This document shows positions 44,458 to 51,389 of a DNA stretch of 64,000 bases, piece after piece; position 1 is the first letter of the stretch, and the number at the start of each line of letters is the position of its first letter. The stretch is from Arenimonas fontis (GTDB taxonomy: Bacteria > Pseudomonadota > Gammaproteobacteria > Xanthomonadales > Xanthomonadaceae): NCBI RefSeq assembly GCF_008386465.1, contig NZ_VUOD01000003.1, positions 298,100 through 362,099 on the forward strand, in the 5' to 3' direction. The notes beneath the pieces are model-generated. The model was given only the letters and a program-made list of their open reading frames with translations, did not search any database and was not told where the DNA came from. The position numbers were made by a program, and so were the translations under genes.

Positions 44458-46428
44458 TCAGCCGTTGCGCACGGCGCCGCGGTAGTCGATGGCGGCGATG
44501 CCGAAGTCCAGGCGGACCTTCCAGCGGGCGCCGTCGACGCTGAAGCCCTCTTCCATGTCCAGGAAGGGCTCGTCCTGGCCGTCCAGGAAGGCCACCTCGA
44601 TCACCGGGGCGTCGGCCGGGTCGGCGAACAGGTACCACTTCGAGTCGGCGATGCGCGGCGAGTCGACCACGTCGCGGAACAGGCCACGCACCTTGTTCGG
44701 CTTGTGCAACTTGTTCGCCGTGTCCGGGTCGTACTCGGCCGAGTTGATGACGCGGGCGGTGCCGCCGTAGGACAGCGGGCCGAGCCAGATGGCCGGGCGC
44801 AGGTCGAGGAAGTCGTTGTTGCCCACGCCCTTCTGCGCCGCCAGCTTCACGCGGGCCGCATCGACCGCCTCGACGCTCGGCGCGGCGGCCGCCTCGAGGT
44901 TGCCGTGTTCGTTCGAGAACAGGGCGTAGCCATCGCCCATGGTCGGGTTGGAGGCCAGGTAGGCATAGACGTCGGCCTCGACGGTCCGCTTGGCGGCGCG
45001 CGCGAGCATCGCGGCCAGGCCGATGAAGGCACCGAGGTCGTCGTTGATGATCGCCTGCCGCGACAGGTTGATGATGTTGCCCTTGGTGCCAGCCGTGATG
45101 CTGGCCTTCTCGCCGTCCGGGATCGCCTTGTTCTTGAACTCACCGAGCTCGTTGAGCGCGTCCAGGTTGCCCAGGCTGCCGGTGCGGTAGCGCGGGTGGG
45201 CACGGAAGTCGCTGACGCTACCGCGGGCGCAGAAGCGCGACCAGGTGTCCGGCGCGACCGCGTAGGACGCCTGCAGCGTCCGGTGCATGGCGTTCTCCAG
45301 CAGCACGGGGAAGTCGCTGCCCGACTGGGTGAACGCGCGGCCCACCAGGTCGAGCTTGTTCAGGCCGGCCGTGCGCACGCCCAGGCGCTCGAGCGAGAAG
45401 CGCGCCATCTCCAGCAGGGTCATGCCGCGGTAGGGATTGTCGTTGGCAGCGCGAACGCGCTCACGCGTGGCCGGGTCCACCACCATGCCGCGGGCGAGGA
45501 TCACGTCCGCCGCGGCGGCACGCATCTTGTCGGCCTCGTCCACGACGGTGTCGACGCGGTTGAGGTTGCCACCGGCGGCCTGGTCGCGGGTGGCCAGCTG
45601 GTCGAGGATCTGGGCGCGCACCTGGTCGACCGAGAGGTCGCTGCGGATCCACGCCGGGGCGTTGTCGTCCATGCTGTGGCGGCGGGCGAGTTCGTTGATC
45701 TGCGCGGCGCGCTCGTTCGCGTCGGCGACGGCGTTGGCCGGCGCGGCCGCCGGTGCGACCGGGGTCGGGTTGTCGTTGGCCGGCGCCGCATCCGCGGCAC
45801 GGGCGGCATTGGCCGGGGTGGGAGCGGGGTTCGGCATGTCGATCTCCTGGGTGTTGGTCGGTGCGGAAGCACGGGTGAACACGCAGGGGAAGCCCTGCGC
45901 GGCATCGGGGGACTGGCGGGTGCTGCTGCCGGCGTCGGCCGGCACGGTGACGAAGCTGATCTCGGTGGGCTGCCACTCGACGGCGCGGTAGGTCGGGATC
46001 TCGCCTTCCTTGCGATCGACCAGGTAGCGCTGCACGATGTAGCCGACGGAGATGTTGCGGATGATCCCGTCGACGATGTCCTTGACCAGGCCAGCGATTT
46101 CTTCGCGGGTGGACAGGCGCAGGACCGCGCGACCCTCGCCATTCTCGATCCAGGCACGCTCGACGACACCAATTTGGCCGTTCAAGCCCCAGCGATTGTG
46201 GCTGTCGAGCACCGCGGCGTTGCCAGAGGCGAGACGGGACAGGTCGCAGGCGCCCTCTTCGAGGGAGAGCTCCTCGTTGTAGTACTCACCGTTCCACCAG
46301 TCGTAGCGGCGCACGGACGCGCCGGTGGTCCAGACCACCTCGATGGTCCGGGCCTCCGAGTCGAACGTACTGGGCAGCAGCCGGGCCTGGCGCAGCTGCG
46401 GAGGAAGCAGTCGGGTAACGTCGGGCAT
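44458..46428 (-). CDS. prohead protease-major capsid fusion protein
   Basis: 656 residues. Residues 1-170 are an HK97/U35-type prohead protease: VLDSHNRWGLNGQIGVVE (His), then RLSTREEIAGLVKDI and GIIRNISVGYIVQRY with the Ser. Residues about 195-330 are Ala-rich and helical, like a scaffold or delta domain. The capsid fold occupies about 330-656, ending AAIDYRGAVRNG. A strong ribosome binding site (AGGAG, 6 bases) precedes an in-frame ATG at 45837 (Met198), so the capsid part (459 residues) can also be made alone. Maturation by self-cleavage is inferred. Confidence 0.85.
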   Translation of the reverse strand: MPDVTRLLPPQLRQARLLPSTFDSEARTIEVVWTTGASVRRYDWWNGEYYNEELSLEEGACDLSRLASGNAAVLDSHNRWGLNGQIGVVERAWIENGEGRAVLRLSTREEIAGLVKDIVDGIIRNISVGYIVQRYLVDRKEGEIPTYRAVEWQPTEISFVTVPADAGSSTRQSPDAAQGFPCVFTRASAPTNTQEIDMPNPAPTPANAARAADAAPANDNPTPVAPAAAPANAVADANERAAQINELARRHSMDDNAPAWIRSDLSVDQVRAQILDQLATRDQAAGGNLNRVDTVVDEADKMRAAAADVILARGMVVDPATRERVRAANDNPYRGMTLLEMARFSLERLGVRTAGLNKLDLVGRAFTQSGSDFPVLLENAMHRTLQASYAVAPDTWSRFCARGSVSDFRAHPRYRTGSLGNLDALNELGEFKNKAIPDGEKASITAGTKGNIINLSRQAIINDDLGAFIGLAAMLARAAKRTVEADVYAYLASNPTMGDGYALFSNEHGNLEAAAAPSVEAVDAARVKLAAQKGVGNNDFLDLRPAIWLGPLSYGGTARVINSAEYDPDTANKLHKPNKVRGLFRDVVDSPRIADSKWYLFADPADAPVIEVAFLDGQDEPFLDMEEGFSVDGARWKVRLDFGIAAIDYRGAVRNG

Positions 46429-46429
46429 C

Positions 46430-47917
46430 TCAGGGATCCTCGGTAGTGTCGGCGGGCGGCTCGGCAGCCACCTGGCCGCTGGACATGAACAGGCGCATCA
46501 GTTCGAGCGCGCCGGAGCTGCGCATCTTTTCGAGGTCGCGCCCCATCTCCGCGAACACCTGGTCCGGCTTGTAGCCGCGCCGGCGAAGCGATTCGGACGG
46601 GGACAGCAGGCCGCTCTTGATCTGGTCCGCTTCGGCACGCACGTCTTGGTGCGGGTTGACGTAGTCCCAGCGCGGCGTGCTCCAGTCGACGTCGTAGTCA
46701 GCCTGGGCGACCTTGCCGCCGAGCACGGCGGCGTCGACGAACCAGCGCCACACACCCATGCAAAGCTTGGGCACCAGCACCAGCCACTGCACCTGCTCGC
46801 AGTCGCGGCGGAAGTCGATATGCCGGATCCGGGCACTGGAGAAGTTGACTTCCTTCATGTCGCCCGTCATCGACTCGTAGGGCACGCCGATACCGGCCGC
46901 AATCAGGTGCAGCTGCAGCTTCACGTAGGCGGCGTAGTCCGAGCTGGTCTTCGGCTCGATCTGCTGCATGTTCAGGCCGGGGGCGACCTCGGTGATTCCG
47001 CCGCTGGGCAGCACGCCCAGATCGCCGTACGTGCGCTTCCCATCCCCACCCTCCGCCGGCTGGCCGAAGGATTCGGGCGGGTTGCTCATCTGGGTGGCAT
47101 CGCCGGAAACCACCAGCCCGAGGCGGGTCTCCAGATTCTTGCGCTGCAGCTCCGCATCCTCGTAGAGCATCAGGTCGCGAGCGCGGGCAATCACCGGCGC
47201 CAGACGCGTGATGCCGCGACCCTGGCCAGGCCGGCTCGGACGAAACAGGTGGATGATGTCGGCGGCCGGCACAGGCTTGCTGTCGATACGCAGCGGGCGC
47301 CCTTGGTACTCGCCGGGGTGGGTGCTGAAGAGCCAGTAGGCCCGTGGCTTGCCGAGCAGGTCGTACTCGATGCCGTTGATGATCTGGCCGCCGTCGCTGG
47401 CGCTGCCCTGCTTCGCGCTGTCGAGCCAGTCGATCTCCAGCAGCTGCACCTGGAGTGGCACCGTGAGCGCGTCGCCCGGGCGGCGAACGCGCCGTCGGAT
47501 CAGCACCTCGCCGTCCTGCTCCATGGCGTGGTAGGCGGCCGCCTGCAGGCCGTAAAGATCGAAGATCCCGTCGGCGTCGGCCTGGGGAACCCACTGCGAC
47601 CAGAGCGTGTCGAGCACCTCGGCCCCGCGCTTGGCGAGCGAACGGGGCTCGATGCCCGTGCCCACGGTGCAGCTGACGAGCGAGCGCAGGGCATGGGTGA
47701 TGTACGGGACGTTCTTGACCAGCGATCGGGCCCGGATGCGCAGCTCGCGCGCGTCGGCCCGGTGGTCGGTATTCGCGCTGGCGCCGGCGCGGCGCGGGCG
47801 CCACCCGTCCGTGCGCGCCGCGCCTTCGTAAGCACGCTCGAGCAGGGCGCGGGCGCGGCGGCGGCGCAGGCCGGCCTCCGGAAAGAACACCCCCACCATG
47901 CGGTCGACGAAGTTCAT
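46430..47917 (-). CDS. portal protein (lambda gpB family)
   Basis: 495 residues of the phage_portal_2 family. Visible motifs are RALLERAYEGAARTDGWRPR, RSLVKNVPYITHALRSLVSC, QDGEVLIRRR, IIHLFRPSRPGQGRGITRLA, PYESMTGDMKEVNFSSARI and WDYVNPHQDVRAEADQIKSG. Forms the dodecameric DNA channel at the head vertex. It lies between gpW and the capsid gene as in lambda. Confidence 0.92.
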   Translation of the reverse strand: MNFVDRMVGVFFPEAGLRRRRARALLERAYEGAARTDGWRPRRAGASANTDHRADARELRIRARSLVKNVPYITHALRSLVSCTVGTGIEPRSLAKRGAEVLDTLWSQWVPQADADGIFDLYGLQAAAYHAMEQDGEVLIRRRVRRPGDALTVPLQVQLLEIDWLDSAKQGSASDGGQIINGIEYDLLGKPRAYWLFSTHPGEYQGRPLRIDSKPVPAADIIHLFRPSRPGQGRGITRLAPVIARARDLMLYEDAELQRKNLETRLGLVVSGDATQMSNPPESFGQPAEGGDGKRTYGDLGVLPSGGITEVAPGLNMQQIEPKTSSDYAAYVKLQLHLIAAGIGVPYESMTGDMKEVNFSSARIRHIDFRRDCEQVQWLVLVPKLCMGVWRWFVDAAVLGGKVAQADYDVDWSTPRWDYVNPHQDVRAEADQIKSGLLSPSESLRRRGYKPDQVFAEMGRDLEKMRSSGALELMRLFMSSGQVAAEPPADTTEDP

Positions 47918-47919
47918 GC

Positions 47920-48141
47920 TCAGTCGCCCCGCATCGTCTGGAAGGTGTAGCGCCGCGTCGCCTTGCGGTTGCCTGCCGCCGCAGAGGCCGCCGCCGCCAG
48001 CTGGCTGGCGACGTGGTTGCGCGCCGCGATCAGCTCGTCCATCGAGCGGTAGCGCACGCGCCGGTCGCCGTACTGCACCTCCAGCGAGCTGGAGGCGATG
48101 GCGGCATCGAGGCGGTCCAGATCGGCCTGGGTGTAGGCCAT
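47920..48141 (-). CDS. gpW-like head-tail joining protein
   Basis: 73 residues: MAYTQADLDRLDAAIASSSL, then VQYGDRRVRYRSMDELIAAR and an Ala-rich helix with a basic end (RKATRRYTFQTMRGD). This matches lambda gpW (68 residues) in length, sequence pattern and position just before the portal gene. Predicted to seal the filled head. Confidence 0.85.
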   Translation of the reverse strand: MAYTQADLDRLDAAIASSSLEVQYGDRRVRYRSMDELIAARNHVASQLAAAASAAAGNRKATRRYTFQTMRGD

Positions 48142-48196
48142 CTCAGCGGCACCGCAGGGTGGTGGTCGAGCTCATGGTTGAGCATCGTCCCGGCCA

Positions 48197-48230
48197 AGTG
48201 TGGTCGTGTCTCGGGGGAATGGACCACACT
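48197..48230. promoter_or_regulatory. dyad AGTGTGGTC/GACCACACT upstream of the head genes
   Basis: AGTGTGGTC (48197-48205) and GACCACACT (48222-48230) are perfect 9-bp inverted repeats with a 16-base spacer, in the 105-bp gap between the Mor-like gene and gpW. They could be a Mor-type activator site, a terminator of the upstream genes, or both. Confidence 0.45.
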
Positions 48231-48246
48231 CCAGGCCGCGCCACGC

Positions 48247-48570
48247 CTAGCTTTCAGATTTCTGGCCCGCCTCGCTGAGCACTCGATAGAGAGTTTTGTG
48301 GCTCATTCGGTAGCGCTGGCACACCCACCGGACGGACCGGCCTGATGCCAGGTCTGCCTTGATTCGCTGCACCGGGTACTGCTGGAAGTTGAAACCTGCC
48401 GGGATGTAGAGGTCCTGCGCCGGATACTCCTTCACCAGGTAGTCCACGACCGCCTTCACCACGTCGTGGATCTCGCGGCTGTCGCAGCGCAGCTGCATGG
48501 CAGCGCCGATTGCCAGCTCCTCGGTGAGCTCTTCGACCCGCGCCTTGCGTCGGGGCACCTTCCGGCTCAC
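48247..48570 (-). CDS. Mor-like (Mu middle/late activator family) regulator
   Basis: 107 residues. DREIHDVVKAV-like helix (SREIHDVVKAVVDYLVKEYP) followed by QDLYIPAGFNFQQYPVQRI and a C-terminal helix-turn-helix (GRSVRWVCQRYRMSHKTLYR) match the layout of Mor/C activators, in which a beta strand YIP precedes the DNA-binding helices. Its ATG overlaps the terminase stop (ATGA), and it precedes the head genes. It may activate the promoter for gpW onwards. Confidence 0.65.
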   Translation of the reverse strand: MSRKVPRRKARVEELTEELAIGAAMQLRCDSREIHDVVKAVVDYLVKEYPAQDLYIPAGFNFQQYPVQRIKADLASGRSVRWVCQRYRMSHKTLYRVLSEAGQKSES

Positions 48571-50465
48571 CAGTTCCGCCTCCAGCCAGTGCCTGGCGCC
48601 GATGCCGATGTTCCACGGGAACCCTGCGGCGCCGCGGCGGGCGTCGATGGTTCCCGTGGAACATCATTCTCGGGGACAGCCAGCCGCTGCTCGCGCAGGT
48701 CCCAGTCCGCCTTCGTGAGGCGGTGCAGGCGCAGCTCCGGGTGGTGCGTGGCCGCGTACGCGTACACCCAAGTATCGAGCGGCTCGTTGCGCGGCGCGCC
48801 GCGGCGCTTGTCGAAGCGGTTCTTGGCCGGGTTGTAGGTTTCGCTCACCAGGCCACCGAAGTACTCCGGGGGCAGTTCCTCGCTGAAGCGCACTTGGCGC
48901 TGCTCGGGCGGCTTGTCGGCGTCGGCGCTCAGGCGGCCGTAGAGCATATGCTTGATGCCCACTGTGCCCACGTGGTGGATCTTGATCCCGCGCTTGTCGA
49001 GCTGGCCGCGCCAGTTGATGTCCACCAGCGTGCCCTTGCTCAGCACCGGGGCGTTGTTGGCCTTGGCGCCGAAGATGGCGATGTGCCGGCGAAGCAGACG
49101 CTTTCGAGCGAACGCCTTGACCGCCTCGGTGCGGTGGCCGCCGGCATCCTGGGCGCTGGCCTCCACGCGCAGCAGCCGGCCGTCTGCACGCTCGATCGGC
49201 CGCGACAGCAACTCGGTCAGCGCCAGCCACACGTCGTCTTCGGCTGGGTCACCGGGCAGCTCGACGTAGTCGATGGGCCAGCACACCAGGCCTCGCCCCC
49301 ACCCGACCAGCTGCACCGCCAGGCGGTCGTCCTGAGTGTCGATGCCTGCGGTGACGGCCAACACCCAGTTCGGCACCGGCCGCAGCGGCAGCGGCTCGAC
49401 GCGATCGGCGATCACGTTGTGCTTCACGGTACGCATCGCCGGGTCTTCCCAGGCCTCGGCCAGGCGATCGTTGATGAAGGTCTTCAGCTTCGCCGGGTCG
49501 TTCTGTGCGTCGACCCACTCACGCACCAGCTGCAGCCAGCGCGGGCCGCGGCCGATTTTGTAGTAGAGGCCGTTGGCCGCGTAGCCGCGGATCTCGGCGC
49601 CAGGGTTCTCGGCCACCCAGCCGCCGGCGTCGATCATGGCGTCTTTCTGGTGCTCTTCGATGACCACACCGCACTCGCGGCAGACGTACCAGCAGGCGCT
49701 GGCGTCGGGTGTCCAGTGCAGGCCACTCCACTCGAACGGCTGGCGGTGGCCACAGTCGGGACACGGCATGTACCAGCGGCGCTGGTCGCTCTTGGCGTAC
49801 AGCGCGTCGATGCGGCAGATGCCGCGGATCTCCGGCGTGCCGACCTTCAGGCGCTTGTAGGTCGCCGGGAAGGCGCTGTTGCGCCCGTCGAGCATCTGGT
49901 CGGGATCGTCACCGCTGCGGCACGCGCTGGCGAAGCTGGAGAACTCGTCAACAATCAGGGTGCGTACCGACGTGGACTTCAGGCGCGCCGGGTTGCCGGC
50001 ATGCTCCAGGTACAGCTGCCCACCCTCGAACTCCTTGAAGGTGCGCCGGTTGGCGGCGTCGCGACTCGCCGTGCTCGACAAGCGCCGGCGCACGGCCGGC
50101 GTTTCCTCGAGCAACGGGTTGAGCTTTTGGTCGATCCACTTGTCCAGCGAGACCTGGCCCGGCAGGCACACCATGACCGGTCCACCCACCTCGTCGATGG
50201 TGTAGCCCAGGACATTGCACTCCAGCTCCGACTTGCCGAACTGGATGGGAAAGCGGCAAACGACTTCGCGCACCGGACTGCGGGCGCTGAAACAGTCCAT
50301 CGGCTCCACCAGCAGCGGGTTGCGTTCGTTTCGCCAGCGGCCCGGCTCGTTGCTCGCCTTCGACGACAGCACGCGGTTCGCCGCAGCCCACTCGCTCACG
50401 CGCATCGGCCGGCGCGGCGCCACGGCCCGTGAGATGGCGCTGGCGATGCGGGCCTGGGCGCTCAT
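48567..50465 (-). CDS. terminase large subunit (lambda gpA family)
   Basis: 632 residues. The gpA signature VSEWAAANRVLSSKASNEPG is near residue 22; the ATPase P-loop-like stretch CRFPIQFGKSELECNVLGYT is near 70. Endonuclease-domain motifs follow (VTAGIDTQDDRLAVQLVGWG near 370; EASAQDAGGHRTEAV near 435). The last 30 residues are low complexity and encoded over a 17-bp inverted repeat. It packages and cuts concatemeric DNA with the small subunit encoded just upstream (4-bp overlap). Confidence 0.93.
   Translation of the reverse strand: MSAQARIASAISRAVAPRRPMRVSEWAAANRVLSSKASNEPGRWRNERNPLLVEPMDCFSARSPVREVVCRFPIQFGKSELECNVLGYTIDEVGGPVMVCLPGQVSLDKWIDQKLNPLLEETPAVRRRLSSTASRDAANRRTFKEFEGGQLYLEHAGNPARLKSTSVRTLIVDEFSSFASACRSGDDPDQMLDGRNSAFPATYKRLKVGTPEIRGICRIDALYAKSDQRRWYMPCPDCGHRQPFEWSGLHWTPDASACWYVCRECGVVIEEHQKDAMIDAGGWVAENPGAEIRGYAANGLYYKIGRGPRWLQLVREWVDAQNDPAKLKTFINDRLAEAWEDPAMRTVKHNVIADRVEPLPLRPVPNWVLAVTAGIDTQDDRLAVQLVGWGRGLVCWPIDYVELPGDPAEDDVWLALTELLSRPIERADGRLLRVEASAQDAGGHRTEAVKAFARKRLLRRHIAIFGAKANNAPVLSKGTLVDINWRGQLDKRGIKIHHVGTVGIKHMLYGRLSADADKPPEQRQVRFSEELPPEYFGGLVSETYNPAKNRFDKRRGAPRNEPLDTWVYAYAATHHPELRLHRLTKADWDLREQRLAVPENDVPREPSTPAAAPQGSRGTSASAPGTGWRRNW
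48607..48665. repeat. 17-bp perfect inverted repeat in the terminase 3' end
   Basis: GATGTTCCACGGGAACC (48607-48623) and GGTTCCCGTGGAACATC (48649-48665) are exact inverted copies with a 25-base loop. The half TGTTCCACG resembles the parS consensus half TGTTNCACG. Confidence 0.7.
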
Positions 50466-51055
50466 GCTTGCTCCCGCCGGGCAACGGCGCCGAAGGCGCG
50501 GGACAGTTCCTCGAGGCGGTGCTCGATGGCCTCGCCCAGAACCACGCGGATGCGGCCCTCATCGGCGATCGCCGAAAGCTCAGGTGCGAGCGTATCGGGC
50601 AGGTTCTCCAGGCTGCCACGGAAAGTGGCTACGGCGCTCTTGATCAGGTGCTCGACCTCAGCGGCCTCCAGCAGCTCGCCGACGCGCTGGCGGTAGTCGA
50701 GCTCGGCCGCCTTGGCGTCCGTCTCGGCCTTGTCGGCCAGGGCCTTGGCGCGGCGCTTGGCGTCGCTGCTCTGGGCCACCTCGGGCGGGAGCGTTTCGTC
50801 GCCCTCTGGATCTTCCGGCTCGGCCGCTGCCGTCGCGGCGCCACGGGCTGAGGCATGGCGTTCTGCCACGCCCGCCTTGCTCGGGTCTGCCGTCCCGCGG
50901 ATCAGCGCCAAGGACTCCTCGACTCGCACCTTCTTCCCGTCGGCCGAGAGCACGAGCCGCCCCTCTTCCTGCAGCTGGGTGATGTAGCTGGGGGCCGCCC
51001 CCAGGATCCGGGCGAAGGCCTTGCGGGACACCTCGCCGCCCTCAGCGCCAGCCAT
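50462..51055 (-). CDS. terminase small subunit (Nu1-like)
   Basis: 197 residues. The start at 51055 (MAGAEGGEVSRKAFARILG) has GGGGAG about 10 bases upstream. Residues 8-60 form a helix-turn-helix, VSRKAFARILGAAPSYITQL followed by QEEGRLVLSADGKKVRVEES, as in Nu1. Two coiled-coil-like regions follow (DAKRRAKALADKAETDAKAA; EAAEVEHLIKSAVATFRGSL). It should recognise the phage cos/pac site; the repeat region directly upstream is the natural candidate. Confidence 0.85.
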   Translation of the reverse strand: MAGAEGGEVSRKAFARILGAAPSYITQLQEEGRLVLSADGKKVRVEESLALIRGTADPSKAGVAERHASARGAATAAAEPEDPEGDETLPPEVAQSSDAKRRAKALADKAETDAKAAELDYRQRVGELLEAAEVEHLIKSAVATFRGSLENLPDTLAPELSAIADEGRIRVVLGEAIEHRLEELSRAFGAVARREQA

Positions 51056-51389
51056 GCCTACCGCCTCCCCTTCTTTCTTCCACGAGAGCGATGCGAGAAG
51101 GCCCGCGCCCGCGCGCGACCGCACCTGTGCGGGGTGCCGGCCACCCCGCACAGGTGGCCGCACGCCCGAGAGCCGCGCCCCGCCTGCCTTGTGCGGGGTG
51201 TGCGTGGTGTGCGGGGGTGGGCACGTGTGCGCGAGTGCGTTTCGCACAGTGGTAGCCCGGGCCGATTCGTGCGCACGCGCCCGCGTTAGGCCGAACCCCG
51301 CACACCACGCACAAGCCTTTCCTGTCGCGGCTTTCAGCCCCGCACGTCGCCACGCACACCCCACGCACACCGCGCACAGGCCCGGCCAT
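51042..51389 (-). CDS. doubtful Cys-rich ORF coupled to the primase gene
   Basis: 115 codons. Its ATG at 51389 overlaps the primase stop (TGATG) and its end overlaps the terminase small subunit start. Cys pairs occur in GLCVVCGVRPNAGACARIG, but composition is dominated by Gly, Arg and Ala and follows the nucleotide repeats. It could be a short zinc protein or simply an open frame across a noncoding repeat region. Confidence 0.28.
   Translation of the reverse strand: MAGPVRGVRGVCVATCGAESRDRKGLCVVCGVRPNAGACARIGPGYHCAKRTRAHVPTPAHHAHPAQGRRGAALGRAATCAGWPAPRTGAVARGRGPSRIALVEERRGGGRHGWR
51122..51345. repeat. GTGCGGGG/CCCCGCAC repeat cluster, candidate cos/terminase-binding region
   Basis: Six copies of GTGCGGGG or its complement lie at 51127, 51144, 51191, 51209, 51296 and 51338. 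Two perfect inverted repeats are built from them: 15-bp arms at 51122-51136/51142-51156 with a 5-base loop, and 18-bp arms at 51199-51216/51296-51313. The cluster fills the 333 bp between the primase stop and the terminase small subunit start, where lambda-like phages keep cos. Confidence 0.5.

Noticed and set aside
43210..46446. Plus-strand open frame of 1,078 codons
   Set aside because: It runs antisense through the capsid fusion, DUF2190 and lysis genes; composition is typical of a shadow frame and there is no family similarity.
51058..51370. CRISPR array reading of the GTGCGGGG repeats
   Set aside because: Repeats are 8-18 bp, in both orientations and irregularly spaced, with no spacer pattern or cas genes.
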